Assembly (NCBI GenBank): GCA_017449285.1
Contig: JAFSJX010000010.1
Span: 1 to 64,000, forward strand
DNA: 64,000 nucleotides
From: Treponema sp.
GTDB taxonomy: Bacteria > Spirochaetota > Spirochaetia > Treponematales > Treponemataceae
Direction: 5' to 3'
Position 1 is the stretch's first letter; every line of letters starts with the position of its first letter. Positions 55,019 to 63,880 of this stretch are shown here, in pieces. The position numbers and the translations under genes are program-made. Below the pieces are notes generated by a model. That model ran no database searches, had not been told where the DNA came from, and was given only the letters and a program-made list of their open reading frames with translations.

Positions 55019-56107
55019 CTAAATTTTCATTTTGACATGCAGAATGTTCGGAAGCGGCTCGCTTTCTTTCCAGTCAAAGTCAATACTCTGGGCAATGCCT
55101 TTTAATACGGTAAGCCCCAAATCGTCGTCTGTCTGAGTCAAGTCCATGCGAGGACCGGCATATCGGAAAATCCATTCTGCCCTCTCGCCCTGTTCGGAAT
55201 ACTCACAGTCTGCCTGAACATGCGGAACTTCAAGAAGTGGCATCAAAATCTGCATCGTTTCCTCAAAAATGAGCTGGACACGGTTAGAGAGCTTCGGCGG
55301 AATTTGATTCTTGCCGCACCAGACTTCAATTTCGCCTGCCATGCCGATAAAATCATAGTCACGGCTTTCGATGTTCAGTTCCAGCACTTTGAGTCTGCGC
55401 ACAAAGCGGCGGGTGTTTTCCCGCTTGGGGTTGTCGAATATCTGCTCCGGGGAGCCGTCTTCGTACAGTCCGCCCTCGTCCATGTAAAATACCCGGTTTG
55501 AAATCGCCCTGGCAAAATTCATCTCGTGAGTGACAATCATCATGGTCTTGCCTGTCTTTGCCAAATCACGGATGACCGTCTGCACTTCGCCCACCATCGT
55601 AGGATCAAGCGCGCTCGTCGGCTCGTCCAAAAGAATCACGTCAGGATTCATGGCAAGAGTGCGGGCAATGGCAATGCGCTGTTTTTGTCCGCCTGAAAGC
55701 TCGTCAGGGTAGTTCAAGGCTTTTTCGGCAAGCCCCACCATGCGCAAAAGCTTCATTCCGGTGTTATATGCTTCCTGCTTTGGCACGCCCAGCAAATCCA
55801 TGGGAGCGAGCATGATATTTTCGATTACAGTCTTGTGACCGAAGAGGTTGAAGTTTTGGAAGACCATGCCCATCTTCTGCCTCACCTTGTTCATATCGCA
55901 GTTACGGTCGGTAATTTCAATATCGTCCAGCCAAATTTTACCCGCCGTGGGCTTTTCCAACTGGTTGATGCAGCGAAGCAGCGTACTTTTTCCCGTGCCG
56001 GACGGCCCGATGACGGATATTACGTCTCCATCGTGGATTTCCACGCTCACATCTTTCAGAGGCGTTATATTCGGATATTGCTTTTTCAAATGCTCGATTC
56101 TAATCAT
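55019..56107 (-). CDS. GlnQ-type ABC ATPase with C-terminal RsbW-like domain
   Basis: 362 residues. The first 245 are a polar-amino-acid ABC ATPase: Walker A GPSGTGKST (34-42), Q loop, signature LSGGQKQR, Walker B VILLDEPTSALD, and the His switch in IVTHEM. GlnQ homologs stop here. The remaining 115 residues resemble an RsbW/SpoIIAB fold: RVQLIFEETMQILMPL at the N box, EWIFRYAGPRMDL at G1, DDLGLTVLKGIAQ at G2. The N-box Asn is replaced by Ile. I infer regulation of ABC import by partner binding. Start overlaps the permease gene by 8 nt. Confidence 0.88.
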   Translation of the reverse strand: MIRIEHLKKQYPNITPLKDVSVEIHDGDVISVIGPSGTGKSTLLRCINQLEKPTAGKIWLDDIEITDRNCDMNKVRQKMGMVFQNFNLFGHKTVIENIMLAPMDLLGVPKQEAYNTGMKLLRMVGLAEKALNYPDELSGGQKQRIAIARTLAMNPDVILLDEPTSALDPTMVGEVQTVIRDLAKTGKTMMIVTHEMNFARAISNRVFYMDEGGLYEDGSPEQIFDNPKRENTRRFVRRLKVLELNIESRDYDFIGMAGEIEVWCGKNQIPPKLSNRVQLIFEETMQILMPLLEVPHVQADCEYSEQGERAEWIFRYAGPRMDLTQTDDDLGLTVLKGIAQSIDFDWKESEPLPNILHVKMKI

Positions 56108-59100
56108 CAGTCTTTACCCCTTTCAGAATGTCCTCTTTTTTGCGGCGTTTCGGGTCAAAATTAACGCTAATCTTGCTTACAAGGAATCCAATCAAGCCTT
56201 CCAATGCAAAGTAAATGATTGTCACGGCTATCAACGGGAAGAACGCCTCGTAGGTTCGGCTTCGCACAATGTCGCCCATCTTGGTAAGGTCTTGCACGGC
56301 GATATAGCCCACAATGGCGGTCGCCTTGATGAGCCCCACAATCTCGCCTTTATAGGCAGGAAGCACATGGGGAAGAGCCTGCGGCAGAATAATCTTGAAG
56401 AATGTTCGCAAGTCGGAATAACCAAGTGCGAATGCGGCCTCATACTGGCCTTTGTCCACCGCTCCAACGCCCATCTTCAAAAGACCGAACACCGCAGAAC
56501 CGAAAGTGAGCGTAAAGCCAATCACCGCCACGGCGATACCGCTGATTGCAACCGAGCCAAAGATGATATAATAGAGAACCATCAAGAGGACGACCATCGG
56601 CATACCCTGCACCAACCACAAGCAGAAGCGGGTAATATAATTTGCCACGGATGCCCCGTTCCGACACAGCATGAACACGCCGAAGCCTGAAAGCGTGCCA
56701 GTCAAGATGCTCAAAAGCGTGATGAGAAGCGTTGTAAGAACGCCCTGAGCGAACAGTTTCCAGCGCCCCTCACGGATAAAGGTCTTTTCAAAACTGGAGA
56801 GAATTCCGTTCCAAACGGAATTATGTTCTTTTGCCGCTGGCATAGAAGCCTTTGCCGCCCGCACGACAAGTTCAAAAGCCGCCGGATAGTATTCCAGAAA
56901 ATCTACCGCTTCCGCGCGCTCTTTGGTAATGATGATGCTCCCCGCCCCCATGTCAGCCTTTCCAGATTGCACGGCAGCAAGTATGGCAGAAAATTCCATG
57001 CCGGTAAATTCCACTTTTACATTCAGCTTTCGCGCGACCATAAGGATGATTTCAAGATCAAAGCCCTTCAACGCTCCGTTTCCCGCGACATAACTCATAG
57101 GCTCCAGCGTGTCGCAAGCCGCCACATGGACAGTCCCGTTCGCACCAGTCCAGTCTTGTTCGGGAAGGTTTTTGATGCTTTCGTCCGCTCCTGTCCACTT
57201 ATCCCAAGCCGCCTGAATCTCTGACTTCGGGATTGTATCGAATGCGGTCTGCCATTCGTTTCTGCGCGCATCGCCCTTGGCAAAGGCAATGCCGAACTTC
57301 CCGTTCTGGAGTGCCTGAGGGAAAAGCATAAGGTCAGGATTTCTGTTGAGCGCCAGCTGACCGACAGCATTGTTCATCAAAAAGGCATCCGTTTTTTGCG
57401 TTTTAAGTGCCTGTATCATATCAGGAGTGCTGTTGAAGAAAGTGAATTCCCCCACGTCAGGTGCTTTGCTCTTTACAAGCCCTTCAAACGGCGCGCCGGT
57501 GAGCATGGATACAATCTTACCTGAAAGGTCAGAGAACTGCGTGTACTCCGGCTGAACGGTACTTGCAGTCTGAGCCTGTCTGTCCTTCAATACAGCCAGC
57601 ACCGTCCCTCCTGTATAATACGGTACAGAAAAGTTGACGCTCTCTTTGCGTTCTTCTGTGATTGTAATGCCCGCTGCGGCAAAATCCGCCTTGCCTGACT
57701 GTACGGCTGGCAGAATGCCATCGAAGTTCATGGCTTCAACCTTGAGTCCATAACCGTAAGCCTTGCAGAACCGCGCTGCCAAATCAATCTCAAAGCCCAC
57801 AACCTCATCACCACGAAAATAGTCCATTGGGGCATACGCTCCCTCGGTAGCCATGGTGAGTATGCCGTTGGGAGCGGGATAGTTGGCATAATCCGGCAGA
57901 TTTTTTTCCGACTCCGCGCCAGATGTCCACCTGGAAAATACATCATCCAATTCGCCGCTTATTTTAATTTCTGTAAGCCATGTGTTGATTTCGGCACGCA
58001 GTTTTTCTCCCGTTTTTGACTTGGGCAACACGAAACTAAACTCAAAACTGTCCATGCGGTCAGTCAGAATCTCCAGTTTATCATTCTCTGAAGCCATAAG
58101 GCGAAGCACAGGTTCGTCACCAGGAAAACCGTCAATCTTGTTGGCTTCCAATGCCGCAACCATATCAGGATAGGAATTGAAATAACTGATTTTCGCATTC
58201 GGAAGCGCATTCTGTACAATCTTATCGAAGGTCGAGCCTGTCTGAACGCCGATGCGACTTTCAGCAAAATCTTGGAGCTGTTTGCGCCCTGTGGATTCTT
58301 GCACATTTTCGGCATCCCGCACCATGACAGCAATCTCCTCAACATAGGTTGGCTTTGAAAATCGGAGTGCTTCCTTGCGCTCTGGAGTGACAAAGAGCGC
58401 GGCAAAAATACAGTCCACATCGCCACCCTGCGCCGCCGCAATTATTCCATTATAGTCATAGACCTTGAACTCTATAGTCGCACCCAGCCAAGCGGCAAAA
58501 CGACAGACAAGCTCAATGTCATAGCCGCTCAACTTTGTTCCGACATAGTAATTATAAGGTTCGTAAACACCAGTGGTTCCCACCACCAAATGAAGCGCTG
58601 AACTCTTAGGAACAGGAATTTCAGGCATTTTCTCATTCCGCTTGACAATCCAGCGGTCAATCATGTCATCTAGCGTTCCGTTTTCTTTTACTTCGTCCAG
58701 AAACGCATTGATTTTATTCTCCAAATCTGGAATCTTTGCATTAGGAGCGATTGCAGCCGCCATGATGTGGCTTGCTCCAAAACTCTCGTCCAAAAGCCTG
58801 ACACCTTTTAGTCCATTTCGGATTGCCGTGTCCATGGCAATCTTTCCGTTGACATAAGCATCAATTTTTCCTTGACTGACCGCAGTGTATCCAGTCATAG
58901 CGTCTTTGTGATACTCAATCTCTGCCAGCGGAAATTTTTCTGCCAGCAGTTTGTAGTCATCAGTGTTATCGGTTATACCGATTCTGCGACCAGGTGCATT
59001 GAGTTGTTCCAAAGAAGTAATCGCCTCTTTTTCCGTAACTTCGCCCTTTGCCCCGCAACCAGTAAGCAAGGTCAGCACCAGAGCCAGTACAGTGATAAAA

Positions 59101-59108
59101 GTTCCCAT
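56100..59108 (-). CDS. Lipoprotein fusing several solute-binding domains to an ABC permease
   Basis: 1002 residues. The lipobox is LLTGCGAK (Cys18). Then come parts of four SBP_bac_3 amino-acid-binding domains: a partial one (30-165), two complete ones (about 170-400 and 410-650) and a second partial one (660-775). The repeats share GYDIEL/GFEIDL/GFDLEI and IIAAAQGG/ILPAVQSG/ILAAVQSG. Residues 790-1002 are a His/Glu/Gln-type permease with the EAA loop (EAAFALGYSDLRTFFKI). Tethered receptors raise local substrate capture. The ATPase gene follows directly, so the pair makes a whole importer. AAGGAGAG precedes the start. Confidence 0.9.
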   Translation of the reverse strand: MGTFITVLALVLTLLTGCGAKGEVTEKEAITSLEQLNAPGRRIGITDNTDDYKLLAEKFPLAEIEYHKDAMTGYTAVSQGKIDAYVNGKIAMDTAIRNGLKGVRLLDESFGASHIMAAAIAPNAKIPDLENKINAFLDEVKENGTLDDMIDRWIVKRNEKMPEIPVPKSSALHLVVGTTGVYEPYNYYVGTKLSGYDIELVCRFAAWLGATIEFKVYDYNGIIAAAQGGDVDCIFAALFVTPERKEALRFSKPTYVEEIAVMVRDAENVQESTGRKQLQDFAESRIGVQTGSTFDKIVQNALPNAKISYFNSYPDMVAALEANKIDGFPGDEPVLRLMASENDKLEILTDRMDSFEFSFVLPKSKTGEKLRAEINTWLTEIKISGELDDVFSRWTSGAESEKNLPDYANYPAPNGILTMATEGAYAPMDYFRGDEVVGFEIDLAARFCKAYGYGLKVEAMNFDGILPAVQSGKADFAAAGITITEERKESVNFSVPYYTGGTVLAVLKDRQAQTASTVQPEYTQFSDLSGKIVSMLTGAPFEGLVKSKAPDVGEFTFFNSTPDMIQALKTQKTDAFLMNNAVGQLALNRNPDLMLFPQALQNGKFGIAFAKGDARRNEWQTAFDTIPKSEIQAAWDKWTGADESIKNLPEQDWTGANGTVHVAACDTLEPMSYVAGNGALKGFDLEIILMVARKLNVKVEFTGMEFSAILAAVQSGKADMGAGSIIITKERAEAVDFLEYYPAAFELVVRAAKASMPAAKEHNSVWNGILSSFEKTFIREGRWKLFAQGVLTTLLITLLSILTGTLSGFGVFMLCRNGASVANYITRFCLWLVQGMPMVVLLMVLYYIIFGSVAISGIAVAVIGFTLTFGSAVFGLLKMGVGAVDKGQYEAAFALGYSDLRTFFKIILPQALPHVLPAYKGEIVGLIKATAIVGYIAVQDLTKMGDIVRSRTYEAFFPLIAVTIIYFALEGLIGFLVSKISVNFDPKRRKKEDILKGVKTDD

Positions 59109-59202
59109 TTTATACTCTCCTTATTGCTATTCAACAGTTTTCCCTGCTCTTCCTATATACTCAAAATAAATGACATAAAGATATTCTATGTTGGAACTGT
59201 TC

Positions 59203-59262
59203 TTATCTCCTGATAACATGCAATGTCAAGAGGTCCTGCCCGTCTTTGTATTCATAGCGCAT
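59203..59262 (-). CDS. Nineteen-codon ORF between porin and ABC genes
   Basis: ATG 59262 lies directly after AGGGGAGGGG and encodes MRYEYKDGQDLLTLHVIRR. The ribosome site is too close to this ATG for good use. The start of the peptide looks like the opening strand of a STAS domain, so it may be a remnant. Evidence is thin. Confidence 0.25.
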   Translation of the reverse strand: MRYEYKDGQDLLTLHVIRR

Positions 59263-59272
59263 CCCCTCCCCT

Positions 59273-60634
59273 CTAAAACGAAAACTTACCTTTGAGTGTC
59301 ACACAACTTAGGTCGTGATAGTCGCCGAACATACCTTTTTTACCGTTCGGACCTTCCAAAAAGAAGTCCGCGATTGCGCTCAGCGTGATAGCATCGCTTA
59401 ATTTGTAATCCGCTTCAAGTTCGCTCGAACTCGAAAAATCCCGCAAATCAAGTGAACCGCTTGCAGAAAGGGTAAGGTCTTCTCCCAAAAGCGTTTTTTC
59501 GATACTGAGCGTTGCCTGATGTTCATACGACTCGCGGTCAAGGCTGTCTTCGTGATTGAAGATATAATCCCCTACATACTGCGCGGTAATTGTCCATCCT
59601 CCAGAAGGTGTCCAGTCAAAGCCTGCAAGTCCTTTCAACTGATGCTTCTTTTTGGTGGAAACGGCGGCTTCGCCCATAAACTGCGCTTCGATTTGCGAAT
59701 CAGAGGACATCTGTATGTGGCGGTTCGGAAAGTATGCGGTCTCCAAACGGAACACAAAGTCGCCCACTGGAATCGCCGCATCTGCACCGACCATAGCCAT
59801 GCGTTTGTATTCGCCAGTTATGGTAATGCTCTCAAAGTCATCTCCGCTGTTTTTCCGGTTGCCCGTATAGGTCATAAACGGCATATCGTCCCAGCCGTAG
59901 AACCCGTAGAACGACAAGTCTGCGACCGAGGTGTAGAATCCCGCCCGCGCTGCAAACTCGCTGTTAGAAATCGTCTTTTCGGGGCAGTCGAAATCGTTCC
60001 AAGCGGAAGGGCTTGCAACCTTGTACCCATCAGCATATTCGGGGAACATGTGAGACCGAAGCGGGTTTCCTCTTGCAAGCGGCAACGTGCTGGGCGTGAA
60101 GAACGGAATCCAATAGGCATCGACCTGTGCGCTCTCCATGAGGAGAGAAAGACGCACTGCATCTATACCGAGGCGATTTTCTTCATATTTGCTTGCGATG
60201 ACAGTTGATTCGTCCTGCGGGCAGAGAATATCGGCAATCTGTATGTCGTCAGCCTTGCCCCATGCGGCTATCTGACGACCGATACGCAGTGCAAATCGCT
60301 CGCTCTTCCAGTCCATGTAGGCTTCTCTAAATTTGAGGGCGAAAGTACCATCGTCAGAGGCAAATGCGAAGAATCCGTTTGCTGACTGTGCCCCCGGCGC
60401 ATCGTATACAATCTGTGCGTTCACATACACCATGCTTTCGGCAAAGTATGACTTCATAATGCCGTCAAACATGGTCTGACCAAGCAGAAAATCCCCCTTG
60501 TTGTCATGCGTGTTCGGTAAACCAACGCCCGCTTGTGTGATGAGACTGCCAGAAAAATCAATTTCCTGTGCGGCAAGCGGCAGGACAAAAAGCGCAAGAC
60601 CTGCGGCCAATGCAATCAGTACGTGACGGTTCAT
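59273..60634 (-). CDS. Outer-membrane porin-like protein (DUF1302-like)
   Basis: 453 residues. A signal peptide (cut at LAAQEID) is followed by a protein of alternating hydrophobic and polar residues with many short beta strands, ending in LKGKFSF, a C-terminal Phe typical of outer-membrane barrels. The stretch FREAYMDWKSERFALRIGRQIAAWGKAD is very like DUF1302 and related porins. Its start overlaps the stop of the MMPL transporter by 4 nt (ATGA), so the two probably act as one envelope system. Confidence 0.78.
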   Translation of the reverse strand: MNRHVLIALAAGLALFVLPLAAQEIDFSGSLITQAGVGLPNTHDNKGDFLLGQTMFDGIMKSYFAESMVYVNAQIVYDAPGAQSANGFFAFASDDGTFALKFREAYMDWKSERFALRIGRQIAAWGKADDIQIADILCPQDESTVIASKYEENRLGIDAVRLSLLMESAQVDAYWIPFFTPSTLPLARGNPLRSHMFPEYADGYKVASPSAWNDFDCPEKTISNSEFAARAGFYTSVADLSFYGFYGWDDMPFMTYTGNRKNSGDDFESITITGEYKRMAMVGADAAIPVGDFVFRLETAYFPNRHIQMSSDSQIEAQFMGEAAVSTKKKHQLKGLAGFDWTPSGGWTITAQYVGDYIFNHEDSLDRESYEHQATLSIEKTLLGEDLTLSASGSLDLRDFSSSSELEADYKLSDAITLSAIADFFLEGPNGKKGMFGDYHDLSCVTLKGKFSF

Positions 60635-63030
60635 GCTTTCTCCTTATCTTTGCCGAACGGCTTAACCGCGTATAAAAGCGCAGGCGTAATCGTGTAATCA
60701 GCAAGAAGCGCATCTGCAAGACCGATAACCGTAAGAATACCAATAACCATAAGCGTATGCATCGGGCTGAATATATACACCACAAACATAGCGCACAAAA
60801 TGAGCGTCGTAAGGAACATAGAAGCACCTATTTCACGGAATGACGCTTCCATTGCGGCCTTGTATGAGCCGTATTTTTCCAGTCCTGCTTTTAAGTGTGT
60901 CGTCAAGTGAATGGTGTCGTCAACGGCAATGCCAAGTATCATCGGCAGAACCGTGACCGTGCCGAAGTCGAGCGCATAGCCCACATATCCCATGATGCCG
61001 CCTACCAGAATAACTGGCGCCACATTCGGAATCATGCCGATAAGTCCAGTGCGCAGGCTTGAGAATGCAAGGATGAGCATAATTGCAATGATGATGAACG
61101 AAAAGCCGAACGAGATAAGACCGCCACGCACAACGCGTCCGCTCATTTCCGCATACTGAATCATGTTGCCGAGCAAACAACTGTCAGCATCGGGGAACAA
61201 CTCGGAAAGCCGCTCGTAAATTGCGGCAACATTTTCTGTCGCCTCCTCAGTGTCGTACTTCGTCATGTCCACATTTATAATCGTCGTACGGAAATCATCG
61301 TCCATGTAGTCTGAAAAATCATTGTGCAACTCAATAGAAGAAAGCTCCAAAAGTTGTGCAAGCACATAGTCATCTTCGGGAACGACATAATAGGTATCGT
61401 CACCCTCGTTGAGCGCACAGTTCATTTCTTTTAGTATGTTCGTTACTGAAGAAACTCGAGCCTTTCCTCCCGACCATTTGGTAAGCGAAAGCGTACCTAA
61501 AAAGTCCTCCAGTTCCATAAGTGACTGCATGTTCTTAGGGTCTTTAAAAGCACCTTCCTCATCTAAGGAAACCATCACCGTATAACTGTATTCGTTTCCC
61601 AACTTCGTAGCAAGGATTTTACGCAGTTCCTGCACATACGGCATTTTTTCACCGGAAAGGGAGGCATAGTCGATATGTACCGTAATTTTAAATATACCAG
61701 GAATAAAGGCAATCAGAACGAGTATACTTGCGGCAATAACAAGCGCAGTCTTTTTCTGCACAATGCCTGCCCATGCCGCAAATTTAAGGTCGATTTTTGT
61801 GGCGCCCTTTTCGCTTGAAGTGTCAGGCGCACGGTCTTTCCCGAACGAAAGCAAAATGGGGATAAGCCCGGACACATACGCATACACGGCAAGCACTACA
61901 AGGGCTGCGGTCTTTCCCATCCAAGAAAGCGGCTGAACATCGACAAACAAAAAGCTTACAAAAGATGCCATAGTGGTAAGCACGGTAAAGAACACTGACC
62001 AACCGCACTCCTCTACGCTCATAACAACGGACTCCTTGCGTTTCCCCGTGCGGCGGAAGTAGAGCCTGAACATATTGATGTAGTGTACCGAGTAGCCCAC
62101 AGAAAGAGCCATGCCAAGCATAATCGGAAGGGTCACCAATGTCGAGTCCGCTCTTACGCCGAAATACGACATGCCGCCGAGAACCGTAGCAATTGCGCCC
62201 ATGGTAATAATAGCCGGAACCACAACCCCGAAGGCACTGCGAAGAAAAATCCCCAAGAACACCAGCATGACCAAAAAACCGAGTGCTATACGAAGCGCAT
62301 ATTCGGGCATATCGTAGCGGTCTTCGTTTGCATCATCGTAGGGGATGCCACTTCCGTACACCTTATAATGCTCGCTTTTAAACTCATCGCTTTCAATGAT
62401 TTCCATAAGCTTGTAGCCGATGGTAAGCGCAACCTCATCCTTGTCGCCGCCAAACTGCTCTTCAAGAAGCTCTCCCTCATAGGGCAAAAGTGAAAGGAAA
62501 ATCCAGCACTCATGACCATCATCGCTTACGAGCGAGTTTATAAACGAATTTGTCTTTTCGTTTCCTCTCATTACAAGAGCGCGAGATGCGGCAAGTGATT
62601 CAGCATCTGACGGAATACCGTTTGCATAGGGCTTTTTTATCTCAAAGCCTTCTTCGTTACCAACCGGAATGTCAACTTCGATGATAGAGGTAAGCCTGTT
62701 GGCAAAAGGAATCTCCGAAAGCAGACGATTTCCTATTCTGTCGATAACATGCAGCATATCCTCGCTGAACACATCTCCTCCGTCCTGCATGACGACCAGA
62801 ACACTCAGTCCGTTTAAGTTTCCGAAGATTTTCTCATATTTTTTCTGATTGACTTTTATCTTATCCGTACCACCGAACCAGCCCTCGTCTCCAAGTGAAA
62901 AAGAAAATTTTGCAAGTCCGGCAGAACAAACTACTGTTATCACAAAGAATACGGCAAGAATAGCCCATCGGAAACGCACCTGCATCCGTCCGATTTTGCC
63001 GAAAAATGCATTTATGTTGCTTACAACCAT
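60631..63030 (-). CDS. MMPL/RND-family transporter
   Basis: 799 residues with two copies of the RND layout: a membrane helix, a large periplasmic loop, then five or six helices (230-420 and 620-790). Conserved transmembrane segments include LPIMLGMALSVGYSVHYIN and LPMILGIAVDDTIHLTTHL, the SSD/MMPL relay region. Such proteins move lipids, hopanoids or other hydrophobic molecules across the envelope using the proton gradient. With the LolA-like gene upstream and the porin-like gene downstream it may move lipids between the membranes. The upstream gene ends 15 nt before; AGGAG precedes the ATG. Confidence 0.88.
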   Translation of the reverse strand: MVVSNINAFFGKIGRMQVRFRWAILAVFFVITVVCSAGLAKFSFSLGDEGWFGGTDKIKVNQKKYEKIFGNLNGLSVLVVMQDGGDVFSEDMLHVIDRIGNRLLSEIPFANRLTSIIEVDIPVGNEEGFEIKKPYANGIPSDAESLAASRALVMRGNEKTNSFINSLVSDDGHECWIFLSLLPYEGELLEEQFGGDKDEVALTIGYKLMEIIESDEFKSEHYKVYGSGIPYDDANEDRYDMPEYALRIALGFLVMLVFLGIFLRSAFGVVVPAIITMGAIATVLGGMSYFGVRADSTLVTLPIMLGMALSVGYSVHYINMFRLYFRRTGKRKESVVMSVEECGWSVFFTVLTTMASFVSFLFVDVQPLSWMGKTAALVVLAVYAYVSGLIPILLSFGKDRAPDTSSEKGATKIDLKFAAWAGIVQKKTALVIAASILVLIAFIPGIFKITVHIDYASLSGEKMPYVQELRKILATKLGNEYSYTVMVSLDEEGAFKDPKNMQSLMELEDFLGTLSLTKWSGGKARVSSVTNILKEMNCALNEGDDTYYVVPEDDYVLAQLLELSSIELHNDFSDYMDDDFRTTIINVDMTKYDTEEATENVAAIYERLSELFPDADSCLLGNMIQYAEMSGRVVRGGLISFGFSFIIIAIMLILAFSSLRTGLIGMIPNVAPVILVGGIMGYVGYALDFGTVTVLPMILGIAVDDTIHLTTHLKAGLEKYGSYKAAMEASFREIGASMFLTTLILCAMFVVYIFSPMHTLMVIGILTVIGLADALLADYTITPALLYAVKPFGKDKEKA

Positions 63031-63045
63031 ATCGACCTGCTCCTG

Positions 63046-63840
63046 TTACTTAACCTGTCCGCGCTCCAATGCACTTACCGTAAAATAACTCTTGTCTACT
63101 GGCACATCATACTGCAAATTTTTCATCTCATAGACCGTGGAATGGTTTGTCTGCACATTGGTCATCGTCATCTTTGTGGTTGACCAGTAGCCGTTAATCT
63201 GTTCGATGACATCGCACGAAAGAGTCTTTACGAGCCGATTCTGCTTATCATAGTACTCGCTTTTCTGCGACACATTGTTTTCTTTGCTTATCCACAAGAC
63301 ACGGCGGCTTATCTTTGCCTTGGGGTCTTTTGCCTTTGCTTCAAGAATCCAACAGGCTGTGCCGTTCACGGTCTCCTCGCCAAGTAGCGTGAATTCATCC
63401 TTTGCGAGACTCCGTGTGCCAAGATCATCATACGAGAAATCTGTGCCCTGAAAGTCATCGTCCTTGTTGGAGCCAGAGATACGGCGAACTTTCTTCATGG
63501 CAGGCAGGTACAGCCAGCTGTCACTTTCGGCCACCGTGCCGTCCGCTTTGTCGGGATAGTCGAACGACAGATAACTAACGCCAGCCACATCTTTTGGTGT
63601 CTTAAATACCATCACAGTCTTGTCGGTCGTGCCGTCCTTCATGGTGTAGGACACAATTTCGCGAGTACGGGTCTTGCCGTTCTTGTCAGTCAGCGTAACC
63701 TCAATGGTGCAAGAAGATGTTTTCTCCATGCGAACATCATGTTCCGCCTTTGCGACCTCATACGCAGTCTGTGCAAATCCGTACGAGCCAAATGCCAGCA
63801 ATGCCAGCACTGTTAATGAGATGCAAACAGATTTTTTCAT
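63046..63840 (-). CDS. LolA-like outer-membrane lipoprotein-sorting protein
   Basis: 264 residues from ATG 63840 (AAGGAG upstream; a TTG at 63849 is less likely). Signal peptide cut at GFAQTAY. The body has the LolA/LolB-like half-barrel pattern of the outer-membrane lipoprotein-sorting family that occurs beside MMPL transporters: SWLYLPAMKKVRRISGSNKD, then FQGTDFSYDDL. It probably carries a lipid or lipoprotein through the periplasm in partnership with the MMPL protein. The T. pallidum TP0789/TP0790 pair has, as I recall, the same arrangement. Confidence 0.88.
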   Translation of the reverse strand: MKKSVCISLTVLALLAFGSYGFAQTAYEVAKAEHDVRMEKTSSCTIEVTLTDKNGKTRTREIVSYTMKDGTTDKTVMVFKTPKDVAGVSYLSFDYPDKADGTVAESDSWLYLPAMKKVRRISGSNKDDDFQGTDFSYDDLGTRSLAKDEFTLLGEETVNGTACWILEAKAKDPKAKISRRVLWISKENNVSQKSEYYDKQNRLVKTLSCDVIEQINGYWSTTKMTMTNVQTNHSTVYEMKNLQYDVPVDKSYFTVSALERGQVK

Positions 63841-63880
63841 TTTCAACACTCCTTATATGTAGATTTTTCTACTAAAAGTT

